A stretch of 64,000 bases of DNA from Gammaproteobacteria bacterium (lineage in GTDB: Bacteria; Pseudomonadota; Gammaproteobacteria; Steroidobacterales; Steroidobacteraceae): NCBI GenBank assembly GCA_009926865.1, contig RFOD01000003.1:1-64000 (forward strand), read 5' to 3'. Below are positions 11,680 to 21,278 of this stretch, piece by piece. A program made the translations under genes and the position numbers. Each line of letters opens with the position of its first letter. Positions within the stretch are counted from its first letter, which is position 1. The notes beneath the pieces were generated by a model. That model saw only the letters and a program-made list of their open reading frames with translations, was not told the DNA's origin and did no database searches.

Positions 11680-12756
11680 TCAGGAGACGACACCCATTAG
11701 TGCCTGGTTATCAAGACCTGCATTGTTACCCTGTAAGGCCTGTTCAGCCCGATAACTTGACCTCACGAGAGGACCGGATACGCACTCGCGAAAGCCACGT
11801 TCCAGGGCCCAGTGCCGGTAGCGGTCAAATTCCTCTGGCGTCACGAATCGCGCGACGGGCAAGTGATTAGGCGTTGGGCGCAAATACTGCCCCAGCGTCA
11901 AAAGATCCACTTGATGGGCACGCATGTCATCCATCGCTTCAATGATTTCAGCTTCCGTTTCACCAAGACCCAGCATCAAACTGGTTTTGGTCAGCACCTC
12001 AGGTCGATGTTGCTTGGCATGTGCGAGTACACGTAACGTTTGCTCGTAGCCTGCGCGCGGGTCTCGAACTGGGTACGTCAAGCGCCGAACGGTTTCCACG
12101 TTCTGAGCAAAAACCTGCAGCCCCGAGTCCACGACTGTTTCCACATCGCGCAAGACACCTTGAAAATCCGGTGTCAGCGCCTCAACCGCCGTCTGTGGAG
12201 AGATTTCTTTGATTGCCCTGACGGTCGCTGCAAAATGCTCGGCGCCGCCGTCGGGTAGGTCGTCACGATTAACCGATGTGAGAACCACGTACTGTAATTG
12301 CATCAAAGATACCGTCTGCGCCGCATTGCTAGGTTCTTGCGGATCAAGCCAACCGCGAGGGTTACCGGTATCGACTGAACAAAAACGGCAAGTACGCGTA
12401 CAGACTTCGCCCATGAGCATGATGGTCGCTGTGCCCGCGTTCCAACACTCGCCGATATTGGGGCACTTAGCTTCCTCGCACACGGTGGCCAAGCGGTGTT
12501 CGCGTACGGTGCGACGCACGAACTCATAGTGATTACCTGAGGCCATGGGCGCCTTCAGCCAACGCGGCTTACCACCGAGTACACGTAGTGTCTGACCGGC
12601 CTGCTGACTGGCTTTGACCCCATCACGAATCGCATTGAACCCCTGCGACGTTCGGTACTTCTCACCGCTGCGGACCCTGATCGAGTCAGCCGCGATGGTT
12701 TGGACGATAGCCGGGGCCGCGCCTTGACGATCCTTGTCAGAACGATCTTCGCTCAT
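11680..12756 (-). CDS. lipA: Lipoyl synthase
   Basis: Radical SAM enzyme with two [4Fe-4S] clusters that inserts sulfur at C6 and C8 of protein-bound octanoate. 358 residues. The auxiliary cluster cysteines are in [12 protein letters not shown], the radical SAM cysteines in CTRTCRFC, and the C-terminal VRSSYRAEQ serine ligand is present. The ATG at 12756 is preferred; an upstream start at 12861 would extend into murU. It pairs with lipB just downstream. Confidence 0.96.
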   Translation of the reverse strand: MSEDRSDKDRQGAAPAIVQTIAADSIRVRSGEKYRTSQGFNAIRDGVKASQQAGQTLRVLGGKPRWLKAPMASGNHYEFVRRTVREHRLATVCEEAKCPNIGECWNAGTATIMLMGEVCTRTCRFCSVDTGNPRGWLDPQEPSNAAQTVSLMQLQYVVLTSVNRDDLPDGGAEHFAATVRAIKEISPQTAVEALTPDFQGVLRDVETVVDSGLQVFAQNVETVRRLTYPVRDPRAGYEQTLRVLAHAKQHRPEVLTKTSLMLGLGETEAEIIEAMDDMRAHQVDLLTLGQYLRPTPNHLPVARFVTPEEFDRYRHWALERGFRECVSGPLVRSSYRAEQALQGNNAGLDNQALMGVVS

Positions 12757-12796
12757 CCTTAAAGTGTACGCGCTCGGCCCCCTAGCGCCCAGCGGA

Positions 12797-13504
12797 CTAC
12801 CCCACCGCGCCCGCCGCAAGGCGCTCATCGAGCGCCTGGAGACGCTCAGGCGTGCCCACATCGCACCACAAACCTGGATGCACGAAACCCTGGAGCTGAC
12901 GCGCGGCGGCAGCGCGCTCTAGCCAGGGTAAAAGCGGAAAACGGCCACCCGGGCACTGCTTAAAAAACTCAGGCCGATACACGCCAATCCCCGAATACGT
13001 CCAGCGTCGGGCATCACCCCCATCACTGAACTCGACATGACCGACCCCCCGGATACCGCTCGCACCGATTAAGTGGACATCACCCTGAGGGTGATGCAGC
13101 GGATTCGGAACCAGCACCAACTGCGCCAAGGCGGACTCATCGAGCTTAGGCGCACGTGCAAAATCAAAATCACTGAAGACATCGCCGTTGACCAGCCAGA
13201 AGGGCTGCGACCCCAAGTACGGCAGCGCCTTAAAGATACCGCCGCCCGTCTCCAGCGCCACGTCACCCTCGTCACTGTACTCGATCTGCACGCCCCATCG
13301 AGATCCATCGCCCAATTCGCTTGAAATCTTTGATCCGAGCCAGCTGAGATTAATCACCACACTCTCGACGCCTGCGCGGGCAAGATTCTGCAGATGCCAC
13401 TCGATGAGCGTCCGACCACCCACCTGCAGCAAAGGCTTCGGTATCGTGTCAGTCAAGGGGCGCATGCGCTCACCACGCCCCGCCGCCAAAATCATGGCTT
13501 TCAT
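12797..13504 (-). CDS. murU: N-acetylmuramate alpha-1-phosphate uridylyltransferase
   Basis: Nucleotidyltransferase, 235 residues, that makes UDP-MurNAc from MurNAc-1-phosphate in the peptidoglycan recycling shortcut first described in Pseudomonas putida. N-terminal signature [20 protein letters not shown], catalytic [13 protein letters not shown] and a late IGVYRPEFF segment. The partner kinase amgK lies 25 bp upstream, which is what separates this call from a mannose-1-phosphate guanylyltransferase. Confidence 0.9.
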   Translation of the reverse strand: MKAMILAAGRGERMRPLTDTIPKPLLQVGGRTLIEWHLQNLARAGVESVVINLSWLGSKISSELGDGSRWGVQIEYSDEGDVALETGGGIFKALPYLGSQPFWLVNGDVFSDFDFARAPKLDESALAQLVLVPNPLHHPQGDVHLIGASGIRGVGHVEFSDGGDARRWTYSGIGVYRPEFFKQCPGGRFPLLPWLERAAAARQLQGFVHPGLWCDVGTPERLQALDERLAAGAVG

Positions 13505-13529
13505 GGCCGCTCTCCCCTCATGAGAATCG

Positions 13530-14582
13530 TCATGGTGTACCTAGCGCCCGCGCGTTCGCAGCGTTGAGCAAAGGAGAAATACGCGAAGACAGCCAGCGCG
13601 CCAAAGGCTGCAGAGCGATGTGACGCGCAGAAGTATCGAGCAAATAGTCGAGCGTCAAAGGTAAATCGGCAAGATAACCCGACTTTCCATCACGCCAATG
13701 CAAACGCGCAAATATGCCCAATACCTTTAAGTGGCGCTGTACGCCCATGAAATCAAACCAATATAGAAATTCGCGCTCCGTAGTCACTAAATCATGACGA
13801 CCGCAGGCGAGTAAATGCGCCCGATAATCTCGTAGCCAATGCTCGATATCCGCTCTTGGCCAACGGATATAACAATCTTTGAATAAGGACACTAAATCAT
13901 AGGTCACAGGACCTACCACTGCATCTTGGTAGTCGATCACGCCCGGCCCATCTTGTGATAACACCAACAAATTTCGCGAGTGATAATCGCGATGCACAAA
14001 TACCTGCGGCTGCTCAAGGGCGGTCTTGATCAGTAACGACATCATGCTGACCAAAAATTCCTCATCCTCCTGGGTCAGCTCTAAACCAAGGTGCCGTCGA
14101 CAGAACCACTCGGGCATCAAATCCATTTCACGCTGCAAGACGCTGGTATCGTAAACAGGGAGCGATAGCCCCTCGGCAGGTAAGCGTTGCTGCATCCGAG
14201 ACAAAGCCAACTGTGCGCCCGCATAAAGGGCCGGCGCTCGGCCAGGCTCGCGCAGCGCGGTCAGATACGGCGTGATGCCCAAATCTTCCAGTAAGACATA
14301 GCCGCGCTCACGATCCACGGCGAAGACTTCTGGCGCGTGGACACCCACCTCCCGCAATAGCTCGGTGATCTCCAGATAAGACTCGAGCGACTCATGCTCG
14401 GGCGGCGCGTCCATCACAATGCGGCTCATGCCCGCTTCGGAATCTTGCCAGCGGAAGTAACGCCTAAAGCTGGCATCGGCAGACGCCACCGTCAGCTCGC
14501 CGGTCAATAAGCCCAAATCCTGCGCCAGCCATTGCCGCAATTGCAGGACACGGTCATCACTTGGGAGGGTCGATGGGTTCAT
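13530..14582 (-). CDS. amgK: N-acetylmuramate/N-acetylglucosamine anomeric kinase
   Basis: Aminoglycoside-phosphotransferase-fold kinase of 350 residues that phosphorylates C1 of MurNAc for MurU. The catalytic loop VFVHRDYHSRNLL and metal-binding GVIDYQDAVVGP are intact. The start is taken at ATG 14582, downstream of the proposed -10 element; the open frame extends to 14732 but would overlap the promoter and lptD. Together with murU it lets the cell refill UDP-MurNAc without MurA, a route known to give intrinsic fosfomycin tolerance. Confidence 0.9.
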   Translation of the reverse strand: MNPSTLPSDDRVLQLRQWLAQDLGLLTGELTVASADASFRRYFRWQDSEAGMSRIVMDAPPEHESLESYLEITELLREVGVHAPEVFAVDRERGYVLLEDLGITPYLTALREPGRAPALYAGAQLALSRMQQRLPAEGLSLPVYDTSVLQREMDLMPEWFCRRHLGLELTQEDEEFLVSMMSLLIKTALEQPQVFVHRDYHSRNLLVLSQDGPGVIDYQDAVVGPVTYDLVSLFKDCYIRWPRADIEHWLRDYRAHLLACGRHDLVTTEREFLYWFDFMGVQRHLKVLGIFARLHWRDGKSGYLADLPLTLDYLLDTSARHIALQPLARWLSSRISPLLNAANARALGTP

Positions 14583-14608
14583 GGGAGCCGAAACGTCACG
14601 GTAAACGA

Positions 14609-14620
14609 TCATTATAATGA
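14609..14620. promoter_or_regulatory. Palindromic -10 element, bidirectional promoter for amgK and lptD
   Basis: The 12-bp sequence TCATTATAATGA is a perfect palindrome that presents TATAAT on both strands (plus 14613-14618; minus 14616-14611). It lies in the short gap between divergent amgK and lptD. Neither side has a good -35 at 16-18 bp. Predicted starts are near 14625 (rightward) and 14604 (leftward). This places the rightward start only a few bases before ATG 14629. Confidence 0.55.
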
Positions 14621-14628
14621 CCTCGCCC

Positions 14629-16896
14629 ATGCTCGCCTCGATCCTCATCTCGTCTGCCACGCCACGCGCTCGACGCTCGATGCACCGCGGCTTACTGCAC
14701 GTCCAAGGGCTGCTCGTAGCATCGCTCGTCATGATGGGCAGCGAGGCCTTTGCTCAAGGGCTCTGCCCTGCACCGACGCGGGTGCAGACGACGCCGCAAC
14801 CACTGCCGCGCGAGAGAGCGAGCAGCGACAGTGATCGGCCTGCAACGAGTGAGACGGTAGAGGTCAGTAGCGATGGCGCGGCACTCAACTTAGACGGCGA
14901 CGCCCTGCTCTCAGGCAGGGTCGAAATCCGCCAAGGTGGACGCGAACTCAGCGCCGAGGAGGTGGATTACGACAGCCAGAGTGGCGTGTTCGCCATTGGC
15001 GGCGCCGTTCGCTATCGCGATGCCCAAGTGATCGCGAGCGGCCAGAGCGGTCGTTACTCCAGCGGCGAGGGCGCACAAATTGATAACGCCCGTTTCGAGC
15101 TGCCCGAACGCCCTGCGCAAGGTGCGGCAGACACGTTGACCATTGGCATTGATGGCACCCTAAGACTGGAATCGGTTTGGTTCAGTACTTGCCCGGGCGA
15201 TCCAGCGTGGCGTATTCGCGCGAGCGACATCGAGATAGATACTGTGCAGCGTGAAGGCAAAGGACGTAATGCTGCCATTGAGTTTTTCGGTGTCCCTATT
15301 TTGTATCTGCCGTATATCTCGTTCCCAGTTGGCGATCAACGCAAAAGCGGATTCCTGTTCCCGAATCTTGGCTATAGCTCGCGGGGCGGCGCTGAGATCT
15401 CAGTACCCTATTATTTGAACTTGGCACCGAACTACGACTTGTCATTGCAGCCGACGCTATTTGGAAAGCGAGGTATCGACATGGGGGCGCGATTTCGCTA
15501 CCTCACGAGCGATCATCGCGGGGATGTTGAGCTCAACTATTTACCTGGAGATGACATTCGCGATCAGGATCGAAGCTGGGTGCGATTTAAGCACCGTGGC
15601 TATCTGAGTAATGCATGGCGACTCGATGTCAAGGCAGAGAGCGTAAGCGACGCACTTTATTTTGAAGACTTCGCAACGGGTGCCGAGGGGACGAGTACCA
15701 CCTTTCTGGAACGCGTTGCGCGTATTGGTTACCGGGATGATCATTGGCGACTGCTCGGCGAATTTCAGCACTTTCAGACCATCGACCCGAGTCTTGCGGA
15801 GGGCGAACGGCCCTTTGCGCGCGTGCCGGCACTCAGCGCCATCGGTGACTATAAAAGCGCCGGCCGATGGCCTCTTCGGTATTCTTTGAATGCCGAAATC
15901 GTACAATTTGCGCGCGATGATCAGCTCGATGGATGGCGCGCCGATATCGCGCCGGAGATTAGCCTCGACTTCGATCGACCCGCCTATTTCATCAGACCCC
16001 GCTTCGGCTATCGACACACCCGTTACGACCTCTCTACGCAATTCGCCACCCCCGACCTGCAGCCAAGTCGCTCGCTACCTTACGCGGCACTCGATGCGGG
16101 AGTGCGGCTACAGCGGCAGCTGCAGTTAGGTGACTTGCGTCGTGTCACCCTTGAGCCGCGCTTACTTTATCTATGGACGCCTTATCGAAATCAGGACCAA
16201 CTACCCATATTTGATACGGGCTTACCCGATCTCAATTTCGTACAGTTGTTTCGTACCAGTCGTTATGTCGGCGCAGATCGGGTGGCCGATGCTAACCAGT
16301 TAAGCACGGGGATCACTAGTCGAATCTTTGATCTACGCTCGGGCAGACAGTTACTCTCAGCGACACTCGGCCAGATACATTATTTTGAAACCTCAGCGGT
16401 ACGTCTGCCGGGCGAGCCGGTGGCTCGTCAGCGATCGGATCTCGTCGCAGAGATGGATGTCACGGCCTGGCGCAATATCACGTTACGTTTGGCGACCCAA
16501 TGGGATACCAGTCGCTCCCGTCAGGAGCGCAGTCAAGTACGCCTCTCCTACCGGCCCGACGAAGAACGAGCGCTTAATCTGACCTACCGCTTCCAGCGCG
16601 AGCGCCTCGAGCAAGGAGAACTCTCGGGCGCATGGCCCATTGGTAAAAATTGGGGTGTGTTTTCCCGCCTCGTCTACGATCTAGACGGTCGTAGTAGCCT
16701 CGATCGATTTGCGGGGGTTGAGTATCGCGCCTGCTGCTGGCGCCTGCGCGCCGTCGCACGACGGTTTGTCTCGAGTCGTAGCGGCGAGCGCGAAACGGGG
16801 CTGTATCTACAACTGGAACTCAACGGTCTGGCCAGTGTCGGAAGTGGCGCAGACGCTTTTCTGGAACAGGCAATTCGAGGATACTCCTTCAGATGA
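14629..16896 (+). CDS. lptD: LPS-assembly protein LptD
   Basis: Outer-membrane beta-barrel that inserts lipopolysaccharide into the outer leaflet with LptE. 755 residues from this start: signal peptide ending near SEAFAQG, an N-terminal OstA/jellyroll domain (about 70-180), then the barrel. All four disulfide cysteines are recognisable: GLCPAPT, FSTCPGDPAWR, and the adjacent pair in YRACCWRLRAV. Start choices in frame are ATG 14617 (inside the -10), 14629 and 14680 (directly before the signal helix). The stop overlaps surA. Confidence 0.95.
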   Translation: MLASILISSATPRARRSMHRGLLHVQGLLVASLVMMGSEAFAQGLCPAPTRVQTTPQPLPRERASSDSDRPATSETVEVSSDGAALNLDGDALLSGRVEIRQGGRELSAEEVDYDSQSGVFAIGGAVRYRDAQVIASGQSGRYSSGEGAQIDNARFELPERPAQGAADTLTIGIDGTLRLESVWFSTCPGDPAWRIRASDIEIDTVQREGKGRNAAIEFFGVPILYLPYISFPVGDQRKSGFLFPNLGYSSRGGAEISVPYYLNLAPNYDLSLQPTLFGKRGIDMGARFRYLTSDHRGDVELNYLPGDDIRDQDRSWVRFKHRGYLSNAWRLDVKAESVSDALYFEDFATGAEGTSTTFLERVARIGYRDDHWRLLGEFQHFQTIDPSLAEGERPFARVPALSAIGDYKSAGRWPLRYSLNAEIVQFARDDQLDGWRADIAPEISLDFDRPAYFIRPRFGYRHTRYDLSTQFATPDLQPSRSLPYAALDAGVRLQRQLQLGDLRRVTLEPRLLYLWTPYRNQDQLPIFDTGLPDLNFVQLFRTSRYVGADRVADANQLSTGITSRIFDLRSGRQLLSATLGQIHYFETSAVRLPGEPVARQRSDLVAEMDVTAWRNITLRLATQWDTSRSRQERSQVRLSYRPDEERALNLTYRFQRERLEQGELSGAWPIGKNWGVFSRLVYDLDGRSSLDRFAGVEYRACCWRLRAVARRFVSSRSGERETGLYLQLELNGLASVGSGADAFLEQAIRGYSFR

Positions 16897-18227
16897 CCAA
16901 TTCGCGATCGTCTGCGGGGCGCAAAGCGCTGCCGCTGTTAATTCTCGCCTGCACCACTTGGGCTGTAGCAGGTACCGCCCACGCGCAGAGCCGCTCGCTC
17001 TATGACCGCGGCCTGATGCTTGATCGGGTGGCGGCCGTGGTGAATGACGGCGTCGTGCTGCGCAGCGAACTCGACGAGCAGCTGCTGCTGATCGTGGAGC
17101 GACTCCAAGCGCAAGGGGTGGAGATGCCACCGGCCGATGCGCTGCGCGAGCAAGTGCTAGAACGTCTGATCCTGCAAGAAATTCAGATGCAACGCGCCGA
17201 TCGCGCCGGTATTCGCATTAACGACGAAAACCTCAATCAGGCACTTGGGGACGTCGCTCAACGCAATGGCATTGCCCTCGCTCAGTTGCCCGCCGCGCTC
17301 GCCGAACAGGGCATCGACTACGCCTCGTATCGGGAAAATGTCCGCAAGGAAATGACTTTGCAGGTACTGCAACAACGCGATGTCATTCAAAGAATCAACG
17401 TGTCGCCTCGTGAACTCGAGCAGTTCTTAGATAAGCAGAAATCCCGACCCTCTGAGCTCAATGAATACAACCTCTCGCATATCCTGATTGCAGTCCCGAG
17501 CGAAGCAACGCCTGCTCAATTCCAAGAAGCCGAAGCGAAAGCCAAAGACGTCAGCGAACGGGCGCGCGGCGGCGAGGACTTCTCCCAATTAGCTGTACGC
17601 TATTCCAACAGTCAGACGGCACTTGAAGGGGGTAGCCTAGGCTGGCGACGTGGCCCTGAGATTCCGACTTTATTGGCGGATTTAGTCGTCGGCTTGCGTC
17701 CGAGTGAAGTCAGTGAGCCACTACGGACACCGACGGGCTATCACATCGTCAAATTAAACGAGATTCGCGGCGCAGACCAACAGGTTGTCATCCAACAGAA
17801 TCGAGCACGTCACATCCTCCTCAAACCGACAGAAATTCAGGATGATGCAACCGTCGCTCAGCGTTTGCGCGATGTGCGCGAGCGGATTCTCGCAGGCGAA
17901 GATTTTGGCGCACTTGCGAAAACCTTGTCGGAAGACCCGGGCTCGGGTGCTGAAGGGGGCGATCTCGGTTGGGCTGCACCCGGAACTTACGTGCCAGAGT
18001 TTGAGCAAACTTTGGCTAACTTGCAGATCGATGAAATCAGCCAACCCTTTCGGACGCAGTTTGGTTGGCATATCGTGCAATTACTCGGTCGACGTGAATT
18101 TGATAACACCGAAGAATTACGCCGTCAGCGCGCCTTCCTACAACTTCGAGAGAGCAAGGCCGATGAAGAAACCGAGCTCTGGCTACGTCGTCTGCGCGAT
18201 GAGGCCTTCGTCGACGTGAAGATGTGA
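16893..18227 (+). CDS. surA: Periplasmic chaperone / peptidyl-prolyl isomerase SurA
   Basis: Chaperone that escorts outer-membrane proteins, including LptD, to the BAM complex. 444 residues: signal peptide ending AGTAHAQ, SurA N-domain starting LDRVAAVVNDGVVLRSEL, and two parvulin domains marked by HILIAVPSEA (about 190-290) and ARHILLKPTE (about 305-400) with GGSLGWRRG and GGDLGWAAPG. The ATG at 16893 overlaps the lptD stop (ATGA). Confidence 0.97.
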   Translation: MTNSRSSAGRKALPLLILACTTWAVAGTAHAQSRSLYDRGLMLDRVAAVVNDGVVLRSELDEQLLLIVERLQAQGVEMPPADALREQVLERLILQEIQMQRADRAGIRINDENLNQALGDVAQRNGIALAQLPAALAEQGIDYASYRENVRKEMTLQVLQQRDVIQRINVSPRELEQFLDKQKSRPSELNEYNLSHILIAVPSEATPAQFQEAEAKAKDVSERARGGEDFSQLAVRYSNSQTALEGGSLGWRRGPEIPTLLADLVVGLRPSEVSEPLRTPTGYHIVKLNEIRGADQQVVIQQNRARHILLKPTEIQDDATVAQRLRDVRERILAGEDFGALAKTLSEDPGSGAEGGDLGWAAPGTYVPEFEQTLANLQIDEISQPFRTQFGWHIVQLLGRREFDNTEELRRQRAFLQLRESKADEETELWLRRLRDEAFVDVKM

Positions 18228-19177
18228 TCCCGGTAGATTCGGCTGCACCGCGACGACCGCGTATTGCGCTGACCTCCGGTGAGCCCGCGGGCATCGGACC
18301 CGAGCTTTGCGCCAAGCTCATGACAGCGGCGCTACCGGACTGTGATCTCATCTGTCTGGGCGATCGAAAGTTGATAGAAGCGCGGGCGCAAGGATTACCG
18401 CTGCCCTCTATCGAACACTACCCGCTCGCGGTGCCCTCGCGGGCAGGACACCCCGATCCACGTAATGCCGATTACGTGATTCAACTGCTCGATGTCGCTT
18501 TAGACGGCATCCAGACTGGGCGCTTTGATGCGATGGTCACCGCACCAGTTCAAAAAAATACCATTGCTGAAAGCGGCCGCGCTTTTTCCGGCCACACGGA
18601 ATATCTTGCTGAGCGCACCGCGAGCCCGCGCTCCGTCATGATGCTCATCGCTGATGACCTACGCGTGGCACTCGCGACGACTCATCTGCCTCTGCGTCAG
18701 GTCCCCGATACGCTCAATACAGAGATGTTGCTCGAGATCCTCATGATCATGGATCACGACTTGCGACATTTCTTTGGGATCCCCCAAGCGCGTATCGGTG
18801 TGCTGGGACTGAATCCACACGCAGGAGAAAACGGTCTACTTGGCCAGGAGGATCAGCAGATCATTGCCCCTGCGATCAAGATCGCCCGCTCACGAGGAGT
18901 TCAGGCCATTGGCCCAGTGCCCGCGGATACGGCGTTCGTGCCACGCGAGCGCGCGAAATACGACGCAATTCTGAGTATGTTTCATGATCAGGGCCTACCC
19001 GTCCTGAAGGCTTTGGGCTTTGATCACGCCGTGAATATGACTTTGGGCCTGCCCATCATTCGTACTTCCGTCGATCACGGCACGGCGCTCGATCTCGCCG
19101 GCACCTTAAAGGCTGAGGTCGGTAGCTTGCTGGCCGCCGTCACGCTTGCTCAGCAACTTGCTGGGCGTTCGCGCTAA
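18224..19177 (+). CDS. pdxA: 4-hydroxythreonine-4-phosphate dehydrogenase
   Basis: Enzyme of the DXP-dependent pyridoxal 5'-phosphate pathway. 317 residues with LTSGEPAGIGPEL at the N-terminus and metal-binding histidines in SGHTEYLAERT and MFHDQGLPVLKALGF. The GTG at 18224 overlaps the surA stop. PLP made here would serve GcvP, ODC, Dat and other PLP enzymes encoded in the window, a general rather than specific link. Confidence 0.96.
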   Translation: MIPVDSAAPRRPRIALTSGEPAGIGPELCAKLMTAALPDCDLICLGDRKLIEARAQGLPLPSIEHYPLAVPSRAGHPDPRNADYVIQLLDVALDGIQTGRFDAMVTAPVQKNTIAESGRAFSGHTEYLAERTASPRSVMMLIADDLRVALATTHLPLRQVPDTLNTEMLLEILMIMDHDLRHFFGIPQARIGVLGLNPHAGENGLLGQEDQQIIAPAIKIARSRGVQAIGPVPADTAFVPRERAKYDAILSMFHDQGLPVLKALGFDHAVNMTLGLPIIRTSVDHGTALDLAGTLKAEVGSLLAAVTLAQQLAGRSR

Positions 19178-19195
19178 GCGCAGAGCCTCTCCCCC

Positions 19196-19969
19196 GTGGT
19201 GTTTGCGCGTAAACGTTTCGGTCAGCACTTCCTCCATGATCGAGCTGTCCTAGAACGCATACTCGAGGCGATCGATCCGCAGCCCGGACAAGCGTTGGTC
19301 GAGATCGGACCCGGCCGCGGTGCACTCACTGAGCCGCTACGTACCCGTTGTGGTGCGCTTGACATCATTGAGATCGATCGAGATCTCGTAGCTGCGTTGC
19401 GAGAGCGCTATCGCGATGTCCCAGTCACCGTCCATGAGGGCGACGCACTCAAATTTGATTTTGCAGCGCTCAGTACCGCACGCGGATCGCGGCTACGAAT
19501 CGTTGGCAATCTGCCCTACAACATCTCGACACCCTTGTTGTTCCATTTGCTGAGCACTCCGGCCGCGATCTCAGATCTGCATGTCATGCTTCAGAAAGAA
19601 GTCATTGAGCGGATCTGCGCGGCGCCGGGTGGACGTGACTACGGGCGCCTCACAGTCATGCTCGCGCCATGGGTCGAGACAGACTATTTATTCGATGTGG
19701 GTCCCGGTGCGTTCCAACCGCCGCCGAAAGTTTGGTCGGCCGTAGCGCGGCTGACAGTGCGCGCGACTCCACGATTTACAGCGGATGCGCGTTTAGCCAC
19801 CGTGGTCTCCCTCGCTTTTGCCCAGCGTCGAAAAACCTTACGTAATGCACTGAAAACCGTGCTGTCGGCCGAGCAAATTGCCGCCTGTGGTATCGATCCG
19901 AGCGCCCGACCCGAAACCGTGAGCCCTGAAAACTATGGCAAGCTTGCAGAGTTGCTACAGAGCCGTTAG
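19196..19969 (+). CDS. rsmA: 16S rRNA (adenine1518-N6/adenine1519-N6)-dimethyltransferase
   Basis: Dimethylates two adjacent adenosines in helix 45 of 16S rRNA during 30S maturation (KsgA). 257 residues: RFGQHFLHD at the start, SAM-binding [14 protein letters not shown], and catalytic NLPYNIS. GTG start at 19196, 18 bp after pdxA. Its usual partners apaG and apaH follow. Confidence 0.97.
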   Translation: MVFARKRFGQHFLHDRAVLERILEAIDPQPGQALVEIGPGRGALTEPLRTRCGALDIIEIDRDLVAALRERYRDVPVTVHEGDALKFDFAALSTARGSRLRIVGNLPYNISTPLLFHLLSTPAAISDLHVMLQKEVIERICAAPGGRDYGRLTVMLAPWVETDYLFDVGPGAFQPPPKVWSAVARLTVRATPRFTADARLATVVSLAFAQRRKTLRNALKTVLSAEQIAACGIDPSARPETVSPENYGKLAELLQSR

Positions 19970-19982
19970 CGTGGGCATCGTC

Positions 19983-20360
19983 ATGGAAGACAAGTATCAC
20001 ATCGAGATCAATGTCGAGACGCGCTACCTTGAGGCGCAGTCAGATCCCGAAGATGATCGCTATGTCTTCTCCTACACCATTACGATTCGGAATGTGGGCA
20101 AGCTACCCGCCCAACTGATCGCACGGCATTGGTTAATCACCGATAGCAACGGTAAGACCCAAGAAGTACGTGGCCAGGGCGTGGTGGGCGAGCAGCCGCA
20201 TCTGCAACCCGGACAGGGATTTCGTTATTCGAGTGGCGCCGTCATCGAGACCCCGGTCGGGGCCATGCAGGGCAGCTACCAGATGCGAGCGGATGATGGC
20301 TTGGAGTTCGATGCACCGATTCCTGCGTTCCGACTCGCCAAGCCAGGCGTACTCCACTAA
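19983..20360 (+). CDS. apaG: ApaG domain protein
   Basis: 125-residue protein of the immunoglobulin-like ApaG/DUF525 family; the biochemical role is not settled. [22 protein letters not shown] and [20 protein letters not shown] are the family signatures. The start is ATG 19983 ([16 protein letters not shown]); an in-frame upstream start at 19935 would overlap rsmA. It lies in the conserved rsmA-apaG-apaH order. Confidence 0.95.
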   Translation: MEDKYHIEINVETRYLEAQSDPEDDRYVFSYTITIRNVGKLPAQLIARHWLITDSNGKTQEVRGQGVVGEQPHLQPGQGFRYSSGAVIETPVGAMQGSYQMRADDGLEFDAPIPAFRLAKPGVLH

Positions 20361-20381
20361 TCGCGCTCTGCCAGCCTCGGT

Positions 20382-21224
20382 ATGGCGCGTATCGCAATCG
20401 GTGATGTTCAAGGCTGTCTGGTCGAGCTGCAGCAGCTTGTCAAAGAAATTCGTTTTAACTCTGACCGTGATGAACTGTGGTTCGTCGGTGACTTGGTCAA
20501 TCGAGGCCCAGACTCGCTAGGGGTGTTACGCTGGGTCAAAAGTTTGGGTGATTCAGCACAAGTCGTACTTGGCAATCATGATCTGCACTTACTGGCGCTC
20601 GCCCTCAGTTCAGCGCGTCCTCTTAAAAAGAGCGATACGCTAAGCGATATCCTCCTCGCTCCGGATCGTGATGCCCTCATTGAGTGGCTCCTCACCCGCC
20701 CACTGGCGATCAGTGCGCAAGGCTCAAGTCGGGATCGACCCGATCTCATGGTTCACGCCGGCGCACCGCCAGCCTGGAGCGCTGCCGAACTCTTGCGCCA
20801 CGCCGCAGCCACCAGTCAGACTCTGCAAAGTCATCCGAGTCAATTCTTTGAGCATATGTATGGTAACCAACCGAATCAGTGGCAAGAAGATCTACAAGGG
20901 CTACCGCGTTGGCGCTATACGATCAATGCCCTCACCCGGATGCGTTACTGCGATACACAAGGCCGACTCGACTTTGCGTACAAAACCGCACCCAGCAGCC
21001 AACACTCAGGGCTCTATCCTTGGTTTGATATCCCAGATCGCGGTACCCGAGGGGTCCGTGTCATCTTCGGTCATTGGTCCACACTCGGCCTCTTGCAACG
21101 CGAAGACGTACTGGCGCTTGATACCGGCTGTGTCTGGGGTGGTCAGCTGACAGCGGTCGATCTGGATACCGATCAGTGTTGGCAGGTCCCGAGTCAATCA
21201 CCGCGAGTGCCCGGCTCGGACTAG
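20382..21224 (+). CDS. apaH: Symmetrical bis(5'-nucleosyl)-tetraphosphatase
   Basis: Hydrolyses Ap4A to two ADP; also removes Np4 caps from RNA in E. coli. 280 residues with metallophosphoesterase motifs IGDVQGCL, FVGDLVNRGPDS and LGNHDLHL. The last gene of the lptD-surA-pdxA-rsmA-apaG-apaH run. Confidence 0.96.
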   Translation: MARIAIGDVQGCLVELQQLVKEIRFNSDRDELWFVGDLVNRGPDSLGVLRWVKSLGDSAQVVLGNHDLHLLALALSSARPLKKSDTLSDILLAPDRDALIEWLLTRPLAISAQGSSRDRPDLMVHAGAPPAWSAAELLRHAAATSQTLQSHPSQFFEHMYGNQPNQWQEDLQGLPRWRYTINALTRMRYCDTQGRLDFAYKTAPSSQHSGLYPWFDIPDRGTRGVRVIFGHWSTLGLLQREDVLALDTGCVWGGQLTAVDLDTDQCWQVPSQSPRVPGSD

Positions 21225-21240
21225 CGTTCGCCAAGCGCGC

Positions 21241-21246
21241 TAGAAT
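21241..21246 (+). promoter_or_regulatory. Possible -10 of the fumarase promoter
   Basis: TAGAAT lies 38 bp before the fumarase ATG in the 54-bp gap after apaH, but no convincing -35 is present. The fumarase also has an AGGA Shine-Dalgarno 8 bp before its ATG at 21279. Weak call. Confidence 0.3.
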
Positions 21247-21278
21247 GCGCGGGTAACAGTTAGCGTTAGGACTTCTCC

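Noticed and set aside
15541-16041. 166-residue leftward open frame inside lptD
   Set aside because: lptD is clearly conserved through this region with its barrel domain; the antisense frame has no recognisable motifs.
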